64,000 nucleotides of DNA from Lutjanus erythropterus. Lineage: Eukaryota > Chordata > Actinopteri > Lutjaniformes > Lutjanidae. The stretch's first letter is position 1. Each line of letters starts with the position of its first letter. Positions 24,920-35,541 of this stretch are shown in pieces. The translations under genes and the position numbers were made by a program. Under the pieces are notes generated by a model that was given only the letters and a program-made list of their open reading frames with translations, was not told the origin of the DNA and did no database searches. The DNA lies in the NCBI GenBank assembly GCA_020091685.1, contig CM034608.1, positions 6,483,751-6,547,750 of the forward strand, in the 5' to 3' direction.

Positions 24920-25035
24920 TTCCTTCACAGATGTTTCACATTAAAAGCTGTCCAGCAGCTCAAAGGCATGGTCCCTCCTGTTTCTGGCAAGTTTTTATTT
25001 CAAGCCGTTTGCAGAAAGAGTTGAGTTTCACTAGA
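24920..25035 (+). repeat. 'agctcaaaggcatggtccctcc' family, copy 1
   Basis: Contains cacattaaaagctgtccagc, agctcaaaggcatggtccc and gcaagtttttatttcaagcc. It matches 29555-29650 (gcagctcagaaggcatgctcc). I recognise it as a teleost interspersed repeat. Confidence 0.7.
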
Positions 25036-25439
25036 AATAGAGTAGAAATAAAGAATTGTCTAAAATTGTCTACCTTTTGAAATGAAAAAATGGCAGAAAT
25101 TTGTCCTTGCTTACATGTGCAGAAAAATCAGGTGCATTATAAACATATCACATCAAAACAAAATACATTAAAAATATATTTACATAGAGACACAATAGAA
25201 GCTGTATGTGAAGTAATTGGTGTGAATGTTGTTTGTGCACTATATAATGTTTTTCAGAAATGGCAAGTTCACTCACAAAATTTCCTAAGATCGATGCTGA
25301 GAAAGTGGAACAGGTCTGCAAGGATCAAAAAGCAGCAGGTGCTTGGTGGTGAGGACTGAGTTGGAGGTTAGGAGAAAGAAGCTTTTCAGGTGCCAAACCA
25401 ACAGTGTGTTGGAATGGAACTAGTTTCATTTTGCTGGAA
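25036..25439. other. No gene seen
   Basis: An open stretch at 25090-25359 has no recognisable domain. Confidence 0.45.
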
Positions 25440-25790
25440 AAGGGCCACATGAGGTTGATATTTCTGGTTTTGGATGTCCAAATGTTTGATGGAGTGTCAT
25501 GAATTTTTCATCTATTCTCATTCCGATCAAATTTAGTTAGTTTAATTTAGCAAAAATAATTGCAAAACTACATTCCCATCTGCATCAGCTGTATTTTTTT
25601 TTGTGTGTGCATTCAGTGCTAATTAGCACATGTTAGCATGCTAACACACTAAACTAAGATGGCGAACATGGTAAATATTATTGGCTAACTATTAAATATC
25701 AACATGCCAGCATCATCACTGTGAGCATGTTAGCATGTTGATGTTAGCTCAGAGCACCACTGTGCCAAAGTACGCACAGAGGAACTATAC
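25440..25790 (+). repeat. 'gttagcatgctaac' family, copy 2
   Basis: Contains tgatggagtgtcatgaattt, aaaactacattcccatc, tgcatcagctgtat, cagtgctaattagcacatg, ttagcatgctaacacac and ctaaactaagatggcgaac, in the order expected for the 3' part of the family described at 22851. The matching reverse-complement words occur at 40970-41165. Confidence 0.75.
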
Positions 25791-26984
25791 TGTTCTGTTA
25801 AAAACGGATGTTGTGTGGAATTAGCGCCTTGATTATGGACATTATGCTGAATTTATCACATGCATACAATTGTATTTCCAGCCATCCTCAGCCTTGTTAA
25901 AGACTGTCCTTTATTTGTTCATGCTGGTCATCTTTGAATACAAATGTAACAGAAGCCAAAACATAAACATAACTGAAAATTATTTTGGTGAAATGGATTC
26001 AGAGTGCTTAAAGAACTTAAACTCTTGCATGTTGATTCTATTGGGCACAGCTGCATTGTGCTTCTAGACCAGAAAGCACAGGCTGTTCACCCAAATATCT
26101 TTTCTGTAATATATATATATTTTCAAAATAAAACACCCCATTCACACAAAACTGACAAAAAAAAAAAACAATTAAACTACATAGCCTTCTTAGCCATGGT
26201 AAAACCACAAAAATCTAGGAAAACATCAAAATCTGAGCAAGTTAACAAAAGCAGGTGGACCAAACTGTCTGCTTCCGAACCCATAGGTGGATTTAGGGCG
26301 TGGCTATTGAGGCTCAAGCTCTGAATGTTTTCTCAAAAGCCTCGCTTCTTGTACGATTTGAAAATGAAAATGATAGCCTACATAGCATCCCCTGAAGAAG
26401 AGACCTTTGAGTCTCACTGCACTTCTTAATGAGTATGGACATATGCAGTTTTTTTCAAAAATCCCCCAGCGCCGCCATCCACAGAAAGTGGTACATCAGC
26501 AGCAGCTGGAGCTGCCAGTGAACCACAGACAGGTGAAAGTTGCATAGGACCCCGTGAGGTACGCAAGGTATGCCGCTCCCTCATGTCAGAGCGGGTGTCA
26601 GTGTTTACAACTTTCATGAGAGGATGAAGCAGAACTAAAGACGAAATAGCATCCCGAGAGTGAATGGGGTGAACAGTTGATGCTCGTCCCTCCGTCTGTC
26701 TGATGTTAGCTGTGCTGCAGTCTGTCTGTCTGTGTCCTGCTTACAGACACATCCAGGTCTGCTCTGTGACTTTGTGACTGATAGAAGTGAGGATGAAATT
26801 AAACTATTTATCACGTTTGAGCGCCAATGTGCAGTGGCGTTTAGCTACAAAAGATAACCGCGTCATATGTGAACATGTGTTCATATGTGGTGCTCACTTT
26901 TTTTTCTTTGCCTCTGTGGAGACCAGTCTGTCTGTGTCCATCCAGACAATATATGGACAGGATGTTACTCCTCCAAGGTGACCA
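25791..26984. other. No gene seen
   Basis: Contains a short (TA)n at about 26110 and an A-run near 26160. Open stretches at 26004-26324 and 26426-26617 (minus) show no domain. Confidence 0.45.
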
Positions 26985-27508
26985 GGATTGTAAAAAGTAT
27001 TCAGATCCATTACTGAAGCAGAAGTACTAATATCACACTGTAAAAACACTTCACTACAAGTCCTGCATTCACAAAACCTTACTTAAGTTAAAGTATGGAA
27101 ATATTATTAGATAAATGAACTTAAAGTAAAAGTATTCATGTTGCTGTAAAACATTCCCTGTCAGTGTTATTATGTCTGATGTTTTTGGATTAATATTACT
27201 GTATTAATTTTACTGCTGTAGATGTTTAATTTAGAGTTCCTTTTAACTACTTTACAGGCCACAGTGGCCACTTTAATCTACAGCAATGCATCATGGTCTA
27301 TAAGACTGTAGCATCACTGTCCTGTGAGAACCATGTATCTATAAAAAGTAAGAAAACAGCCTTTTTTCAGCTTTGTGGATTAAAATGTATAGTATTTGCC
27401 TGTGGGATGTAGTGTAGAAGCATAAAGTTGGATAAAACAGAACTCAAGTAAAGTACAGATTAAGTACAGTACTTGATATAAATGTAATTAGTTACTGACT
27501 ACCACTGA
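26985..27508 (-). mobile_element. hAT-like MITE relic ('agtaactaagtacttt' type)
   Basis: In reverse orientation this matches a teleost MITE whose ends read 'cagtggtggaaagtaactaagtac ... ggatctgaatacttcttccaccactg'. Visible here are aaaaagtattcagatccatt, caagtcctgcattcac, cttacttaagtt and, at the right end, agttactgactaccactg. Terminal repeats are eroded and no target duplication is evident. Related by its ends to the better-preserved element at 32958-33913. Confidence 0.65.
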
Positions 27509-28380
27509 TGACAACTCTAAAAATTCTTAAACATGTTAATGCCAATATTCACTTATTTTAAGATTCTACACAAAACATTCTGTTCAATAAATATTGTTTG
27601 TGTGTACATTATCCTGTTCTATATAGATTTACTTACTAAACAAGATGTAAGACCTGTGGAGAAAGCAGGTGAAGAGGAAGAGGGGCGAGAGATGAAAATG
27701 TGTTGAGAGGAAAGGAGTGAAGGACAGAGCAGTGAAGGACAGCAGAGGTGCAGCCAGAAGCACATGTAAGAGAACAGGTGTGAGGTATCAAGACTATTAT
27801 CTGAGCTTTAACCGGCTGCTGACTGAATCTTGAGTGAGTTAAGACATTCGTTTGCATCGTTAACAGGCATGAATTTATCGGTTAATGTGTTCTCCAGCGG
27901 CTTTTGTCCACTTTAAGTTCTTAAGACATTTCAGTAGAGGTGACAAAATATTTTGGTGCGCGCTGAAGGACGAAAAATGTTATTTCCCTATACAAAATTG
28001 GGGCGCAGTCTCTGGGTTCAGCCCCAGATCTCCTCAACTCCTATGTCTGCCCCTGTTTGAAAGGAAGGACGAATTAAAACTACATCAGTAGCCATACCCA
28101 GTGTAGTTCAGAAATTTCTGCTGGAGTTTCTCCTGTTGCAAACTTCACATTCTTTCAGCAGCGGTAATAACATTGAGGCTACAGGTGGTCTTTACTGACA
28201 GTCTTTGTGAATGTAATTGCTTTGACCAATTTGTGACCTACAGTGTTTCTGTGTATTGTATATTAACTTTCTAACCACTTCCAACCAGTATTTCAAAATC
28301 AATTACTCACTTCCTGATAAATTACGTGTATTTTTATCCAGAAACAGATTTCACATCGGCTATACAATGACCGCACACCA
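27509..28380. other. No gene seen
   Basis: No recognised repeat or exon; a purine-rich patch lies at 27655-27750. Confidence 0.4.
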
Positions 28381-28670
28381 GGGTGCCTTAGATAAAAGGC
28401 ACAGCTCCCGGTGGAGAGCTGACAACTCTTTTTACTCCAACTCAAGCACTGACCTCAAACACTGGGGAAGTTCTTGACTCATCTTGTTTTTGTTTTTTTC
28501 TTCATTAGTGTCTTTATTGCAGCATACGGAAGCGAGGGAGGCGTTGAAGAGACAGGAGGATGTCAGGGCGTGAGAGGGAGAAAAATTGGCTAATAAACGA
28601 TGGAGAGGGAACGTCAAGCGAAGGCAGAGGCGCTAAAAAAACAGCCTCCGATTCATTAGAGAAGAAGAGA

Positions 28671-28719
28671 TGATGATGAAGATCAGCCTCATCCTTTCAG
28701 GCCTGGCCTCTTTGACCCG
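28671..28719 (+). CDS. Candidate first coding exon with signal peptide (low confidence)
   Basis: ATG codons at 28671/28674/28677 open MMMKISLILSGLASLT, with a basic residue then a hydrophobic run like the start of a secretory signal peptide. The frame runs directly into CCC|GTGAGT, a strong splice donor, leaving phase 1. The purine-rich leader upstream (28520-28670) has no obvious core promoter except gataaaagg at about 28392. No downstream partner exon is proven, although the open segment at 63694 enters in the compatible phase. I do not recognise a protein family from 16 residues. A short hydrophobic run next to a donor can arise by chance. Confidence 0.22.
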
Positions 28720-29554
28720 TGAGTCTTACACAGAACACGAACAAATGAGCGATATATGATGTCAATGACACATTAAAGAGACATTGGTACATAATCTTCT
28801 CAAGGCAGGTAAAGAACAGAATGTGTAGGCCGGCAGCACAGTCACAAATGATCTCACCCTGAATATTACAGTTTACGATAACAAGCAGTTACAAAGGTTT
28901 GGGCTGTTAGCACGAAATGTCAATCTAATTATGTCTGGGTACGGCTCATTATCTGTCAGGTAATCCAGGACCGAGCCTGTCCCCGCTGTGAGAGGCGGCA
29001 GACGCCACAATGCACGACAAAATAAGGTTTGAAGAGGCCTCTTTTCTGAGGGCTGTGCCTGTTGCATCTAGAGAGGCTGTTTGGAAAAAGACATTGTAAT
29101 CCCACGGTGGTTCTTGAGGATTTTAATTTGCACAAGATACTTCTCCCATCTTTTTTTTTCCTTCCTTCAAGCCTCATAGACAAGAAAATTAATTATGAGT
29201 AAAAGGTTGTGGCTGCTCATTGTACTTTGATTTATTGTCGTACAGAGGCTCATTACAGATAGATGGGTGGATCGTTGGATGTGCAGATGGAAAAGAAGGT
29301 TTTGGACATTTTGTAAAGAGACCAACAAGGGAGTAATACACACATCTGCTTCATTTGTCTTTCGTACTTTCCTAAGAAACCCCTTTGTTTTCTAATCTGC
29401 TCCCATTTAGAGTTGTTGTAGATACTGTTGATGCTGTTAAGGCAGACTCTTCTTCCCTGCTTGTCTACGTTGCTAAATTCAGAATAATGCACTTTACGTT
29501 TCCACAGCACTAATTCCATCTGTACAAGTCACATCAAACTCACAAATTATACAT
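28720..29554. other. No gene seen
   Basis: No recognised repeat or further exon signal after the candidate donor. Confidence 0.4.
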
Positions 29555-29650
29555 TCTGCACAAACATTTAAAAGCGTCAGCAGCTCAGAAGGCATGCTCC
29601 CTCCTGTTCTTGGTGTAGGGTTTTAATTTGACACAGTTTTCTTTCCTGCC
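29555..29650 (+). repeat. 'agctcagaaggcatgctccctcc' family, copy 2
   Basis: Matches 24920-25035: gcagctcagaaggcatgctc, then ggttttaatttgacacag. Directly followed by the 'ccttttccaccaa' element. Confidence 0.7.
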
Positions 29651-29702
29651 TCATGCTGTTGTATTGCTGCATTTCTTGGTGTTACATCCTCCAACTGCAC
29701 TC

Positions 29703-30428
29703 TTAGGCCTTTTCCACCAACATGAAACTGTCCCTGTTCTGGATCAAGCACCTCATTTTGAACTTTTTGTAGCAGTGATTACAGTGGTTCCACTCAAAAC
29801 TGGTGGCAATGCGGACCGGTTCATTAGACAGCACCAAGGTTCTTTGAACTGGTTCCATTCAAGGACTTTGACTGGAATCAGTTGAATGACCAGGAAAAAA
29901 GGCCCTCATAGTCATTTTTCATCAACATGGAACTGACCCCTTCAGGCTACTTAAACCAATTATCATTTCAACCAAAAAAAATAAATAAATTGGTTTGTAA
30001 CCCGAAAAGTTGGTTCCCAGCATGACCCAAAAATTAAAAGGTTCTCCTTGGGAACTAAAGTGGGCGTTTCATATTCTACAGGTTGTTGTGAATTATGCAA
30101 CACGTTCTGATGACATCCTTGATTATAATGGTTCCTCTCAAAACTGGTGGAAATGCGACTGGTGACTGGTTTATTAGCTAGCACCCAGGTTCCAAGGATT
30201 TCAAACAGAACGACTTCAAGAACCAGAGCCCTCACAGGCCTTTTCCACCAACATGACACTGGTCCTGTTCCAGTTCAAGCGCCTAAGTTTGAAACGTTCT
30301 GAGCATTTCCACCAAAAATAAACTGGTCAGTAACCTGAAGAGTTGGTTCACTCATTAGCACCTAGTTTTCAAGGATTTTGAACAGAAACGGTTCAAGAAC
30401 CAGAGCTTCCTTGGTGGAAAAGGGTTTA
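29703..30428. mobile_element. Compound 'ggccttttccaccaa' nonautonomous element
   Basis: The left end is aggccttttccaccaacatg (29705). The same words recur at 30236 (aggccttttccaccaacatg), and the far right end is ttggtggaaaagg, the inverse of the left end. Interior words recur too: tcaaaactggtgg (29795, 30135), aaccagagccctcac / aaccagagcttcc. This looks like a TIR-type teleost MITE with a partial internal duplication or a second copy inserted in tandem. Confidence 0.7.
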
Positions 30429-32957
30429 TACAGTGGGCTATTGTGGCCGCTGTGACTAATAAACATTGAAGCAGTCCAACCAGCTCATCACAAGGTTGAC
30501 TGCAGTTCATTGAGCAATATAAAAGCTGTGATTTGAAGATTAATGAGGGCAGGTTGAATTTTAAGGACAAGAAGTGAGCTTGTATTGTGTGACCATTTGC
30601 TGTGACCCTCTCTCACAGATGCTGTGCACACTTTTTGAAATTATGAGTCTTGGTAAGATGCCTACATGTGAACAAGATTTGAAGCGAGCCTGAAGTCGTT
30701 TAGTCTCAAGTGACTCAGATGATAATGTTTTTTTGCTGAGGGCTGGGAAATGTTGCACGCAATCTTTGATCAGCCTCAGAAACTGGACATTCTGAAGACG
30801 TCACGTTTCCATGAGCCTAAATTAAAACCTTCAGTGGAGTGCAGCAGTGCTGTCACTGAAGAATTCAAGAAAAGAACATGTGAAGAGCTTTACCCACACA
30901 CTGGGATGTGCACATTTATGTTCACAATCTGAATTTTACACTTTGAATGAATCTGTTTTTCTTTTTAAGAGTGTAGTTTCTTGGCAATACTTTTGTTCTT
31001 GTGCTTTTTAATCTCCATTCTGTGTAAAATTTTGTTGAAATTGTTGTTCAGCAGGTCAAGTCAGGTAAAGGTAGGGCTGTACCATTCCAAGGACTTGGTT
31101 GCAGCATGTCCAGTGTATGTTCTAGGTTTGCATTGCTCTATATTGTATAACCTTTTGTACTTTTCCTTGCAAGCAGCCAGACATCCTCAGACGTGCTCTG
31201 AGGGCCTTTACGGTAACTTGCCTATTGCCATTCCATGATCTATATGTGAATAATGCTCCCTCTGTAGCTCGGAAAGGTCAGCGCGCCGTACCTGATAACA
31301 TTCATGTTCTGCGCATCAGTTAACTGCAGCCACAGCAATTCCACACAGATCTGTGTAAGTGAGGGGGGAGGAGGGGGTAAGATTAAGGGCTTGATGTACA
31401 GGTGGATGTTTATTGCGGTCCTGAGGAGACCAGACACTGCTGCTGGGAGATGTATCCCATGCCTTGTGACACTGATTCAATGTGTGTCTCAACCTGGAAT
31501 CAATTCGATGCACTTAAGATCCGCCTTAACCGATAATTCAATACCAGCGAATCCACATCTGTGTCAATGGGAAACCATTTTATGTGTGTGCATTTAAACC
31601 ATGCAAATCCTCAGATGGAAACTTTTCAGAATAAATTTGTATATTTTTCATTTATTTATATGTAAAACAGAAACATGCATTAAAATGTTCTATCCTTCAT
31701 CACCATTACAATGTTATTTTTAGACTAATTTGCTCACTCATATTTCCTTACAATAAGATTAAAATCTGTCAACCTTAAACGGACAATGATCAGTAAGGAG
31801 GCAGAGAGTTTTCTCAGGTGGGCACTCCTTTGTATGTGATATGCATATCTTGAGAAGTCATTGTTGTGATGAGCTGCCTTATTTTTTTCAGACTGAGCAG
31901 TAACACACCTAGGGCTGTGATGCTAACCACACCACCTATACCACAGTCATGTGACACATACCGCAGAGTTGAGCTCTTTACCATCATTACAAACCTGTTT
32001 TCGAAGGCTCAATCTCATGTTGAGATCAGCACATGGATCTATTAATACACCTATGGATCAGCGCTGTCACACACAAGTCAGGAAAACAGCCTCTGATTGA
32101 CAACTTTCAAAATGGAAAAAAATAACTACAGAAGACATTGAGCGTTGGATTTATCATTATGGATTTATTTTATATCTCTCCAAAAAAGTTCAAGGCTGGA
32201 TTACAAAGCTTTGGAAAGGGATGCAATTGCACCAGAGCCGAAGTTGTAAAGGTAGCATTAGTGTTAGCATTAGCTTAATGTTAACACTCACTTTTCTAGC
32301 AGATGGGAAATAATAGACAAGACTTTTCTTGGTCTTGAGAAGCTGCAGTATTTATTAACTGACGCCCTCTCACCTAGATTGTACATTTACTGACATTTAC
32401 TTACTTGCTGCTAAGTGTAAGTTTTTGCTGTACTATGAGCAGCACCACCACCCACTCTGTTGCTCGCTCTCACTCACTTGCACAAATACACTCAATTAAA
32501 GCCAACAGCAAGTTCAAAAAATACACCGTACTCAGCCACAAATGGGAGAAATGTTTAAGCTATCTCTAATATAGAAAAAAAGCCTAAAAAAACAATTGAC
32601 TCCAAGCTGTGGTGTCACATAGCCACTTTATAAGCCTGAATTAATCATAATATAGTATTACTTTAAGCAGCATATTTTTTTCCTAGCACTCCTTCATGTG
32701 AAATCATCCTCAAATCATCCAATTTATTGTCATGAGGGAAAGTGCCTTTAGGTCTTTTTGCATCAAATTAGTTTGCATTTTTAATGCTGGACAAGATGAC
32801 AAAATGATCGCTTGCCAAATACTGATAGCATTACCCAGTTTACTGATTTGCACAACAACAGTTCCTTGGTTAACAGGGAGTGTTGGCAGCAGCCTGCTCT
32901 CCTTGCAGGTTAACATCCACATGCCTGTGCTAAATGTGCTTACTCATTGCTCCAGTC
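30429..32957. other. No gene seen; unique DNA
   Basis: About 2.5 kb without recognised mobile elements. A candidate donor (atctgtgtaagtgag, 31350) follows a short open segment beginning at 31304, but I could not support an exon. A gttagcat-rich patch at 32250-32290 is a scrap of the family seen at 25440. Confidence 0.4.
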
Positions 32958-33913
32958 CAGTGGTGGACAGTAACGAAGTACATTTACTTGAGTACTGTAC
33001 TTAAGTACATTTTTTGAGTATCTGTACTTTACTTGAGTATTTGTTTTTTTGGAAACTTCTGACTTTCACTCCACTACATTTCAAAGACAAATATTGTACT
33101 TTTGACTCCACTACATTTCAAGGAAGGTTGTTGTTACTTTTTGACTGAGCACATCATTGAAGTCAGCTGTTGCTGTTTTTTTTTTCCTAAAATGCAGTTG
33201 GTCACATGCTGTGTTCCTCACAGAAAGAAACCAATCACAGTAGCTCCTCTCAAATGGGACTGATGTAAAAGCAGAAATATGTCCAGGCGCACTAACAAGC
33301 ACAAGCAAGCTCTCCCTCTTTCATTCAAACAAAAAGCGGTAATAGTGACGGCAGGAGAAAGACAAAATTAAATCTCAAGATGTTATTATAATTATTCATT
33401 ATTCCAGGTAGCTTTTAAAGTTGGATGGTTTTTATCGGGGTGAAAAATACCACATAATCCATGTATATACTGCCCCTGAAGCCCTGAAGTGATTTTAATA
33501 CAGTTACATCAGAAAATGACAACAGCTGTCCCTTTTGTTTTTGATTGTATTTCTATACTGAAGTTTTTATAAGTGTTTCTATAGACTTTGTGTAGCAGAG
33601 TGGTTCTACAAGCAGGTCAGTGCATCATTAGATGGTTTCAGAGAGTTACAAGCTTCTGTAAATTCATCGTGAAAACAATACAACATGTATTGATATTAGA
33701 AAATGTACTTTGTAATTTGTACTTTTGAATACTTAAATATTTTTAAAAACATGTACTTTTGAATACTTAAGTATTTTTAAAACCAAGTACTCTAGTACTT
33801 TAACTAAAGTAAAATTATGACTGAGCAACTTTCACTTGTAGTTGAGTAATATTTGACCAGGAGTATCTATACTTTGACTCAAGTATTGGGGTTGAGTACT
33901 TTGTCCACCACTG
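32958..33913 (+). mobile_element. 956-bp nonautonomous hAT-type element with perfect 8-bp target duplication
   Basis: The left end is cagtggtggacagtaacgaa and the right end is gtactttgtccaccactg: inverted copies beginning CAGTGGTGGACA / ending TGTCCACCACTG with small mismatches. The flanks are ctccagtc at 32950-32957 and ctccagtc at 33914-33921, an exact 8-bp duplication, the hallmark of hAT-superfamily insertion. Subterminal regions are packed with acttgagtac / gtactttaac words, and the interior has no transposase frame. The intact duplication implies a comparatively recent insertion that depended on a transposase supplied elsewhere. Confidence 0.9.
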
Positions 33914-33939
33914 CTCCAGTCAAGTGGTTTTATACCAGT

Positions 33940-34300
33940 TTATAGAGAGATGAAGGCCTTCCATTTCCAGTGGAGCACCATGGGACCTTGCTTTGGAAAA
34001 ATAATTTTTCTTTTGCTTCCCAGCTAGTAAAAGGGCCAGGTGTCTCTGGATAATATCAGGGAATGTAATGTTACAAGTAATGTAATGTTACAAGGAACAG
34101 CGATGTTGGTGTTGGTAACGTATATTGTGTGCACATGTAATTCATGGTAAAGTTAAAACAGGAACAAAAAATTATTTGTCTCTCACCACTGACTACTGTT
34201 CATATTTTTTCGAAAAAGTGCACATGAGAAGGGAAGAGACCTCACCTCTCTATTCTGACACACCCTACATACAACCTTATATTCTGGTTTAAAATACTGT
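33940..34300 (+). repeat. 'tatagagagatgaagg ... gactactgttcatatttttt' family, copy 1
   Basis: Shares ordered words with 38470-38865: tatagagag, ggagcaccatgggacc, attcatgg, aaaattattt and gactactgttc then attttttc. The copies differ in internal length. I recognise the style as a teleost interspersed repeat. Confidence 0.65.
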
Positions 34301-35541
34301 TAGACGGGGCTGGTTTTACAAGATGTCATCCATCCTGTGTATCATATAAACAGTCTTTTTTTTTTGTAGATCTGGGTACCAAAAGGACTGAACAGGTGTA
34401 GTTTTTTGATACTACTTGGCATTTGGTTATTTCAGTTGGTACCTGAGTACAGATACCCTAATTATAATATAAGATTTTTGTGAATTTTGAGAGGCACAAA
34501 AGCTCATTTGGTCAGGTATTGCACCTGAAGGCTCTCCATGACACCTGCACTATAAACCAGTCTTTTCAAATAAACTACTGATTATTAATAATGCCTTGAA
34601 GCTATATTTATACATGCAATGACTTTAGCATTAACTTCTGGCAGAGCAGAAGATGACTGAGCATTTACTAACACACTTTTGTTGCTGGCATGTTTAACAT
34701 TTCAAGTTTTCATCAAACAGATCAACACTTGTACATGCTAACTTTGTACTGTTATGTGGCGTCTCTCCTTCAGTTGATATTCTTGACAAACACAAAAGAA
34801 GGGTTGTGAAAGGATCAGTCTCTGTTGTTAAGCAGCAGAGGGGCATGATGTCAACCTCCACATGTCTGACTGTGCCGTCTAGTTGAGACAAATACACATG
34901 GAAAATAACCTGCTGAAATGAAGCATTTCTGATTCAGAGAAACCTGCGTCAATACTTCACCTGTGACTCCTCGCAGCTTTAGCCTCATTCAAGCGCTTTG
35001 AATCAATACAGCTTTATCGCAGACGTTAAGCCTGCCGCATCGATTCAAATCACTGACTTGTTACACTCCCAGATCATAGCATAACACAACAATGTCAGGA
35101 TTAAAGCTCTATTTCTTTTTGGGTCCACCCATGCTAAACTTGATTGCAGTCAGTGCTGTAACGACAGACGCTTACTGAACTGATTTACAGCCAAGATGCT
35201 TCAAGTATGAAAACATCAACCAACAATAAAGATGTTCTCATATGCACATGTGTAACAGCCCTCTGTACTTTTGACCTTATTTTAGCCAAGATCTGAATTT
35301 TCTCCTTTATATTATATGTAAAATGTGGGGAATGAGGCTGTGTGTGCCAATTTTTCAGGCTGCTGTAGCACTAACAACCCTGCATTTGAAAAATATGACC
35401 AGATTTACATTCAGCTCTTAGGTGATGTCTCAATCCCACGAATATCATGTCAGCATCAAGGTTACGTGACAACAGTGTTCAGCGCCTGTCTCTATAGGCT
35501 CTGTATTGTCCGCACATTTTAAAAACTCAGATTGCAGCATC
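34301..35541. other. No gene seen
   Basis: No recognised repeat or exon. Confidence 0.4.

Noticed and set aside
31304-31375. Possible short exon ending at a gtaagtgag donor
   Set aside because: The open segment is only about 17 codons before the donor, with no leader or acceptor, too little to support.
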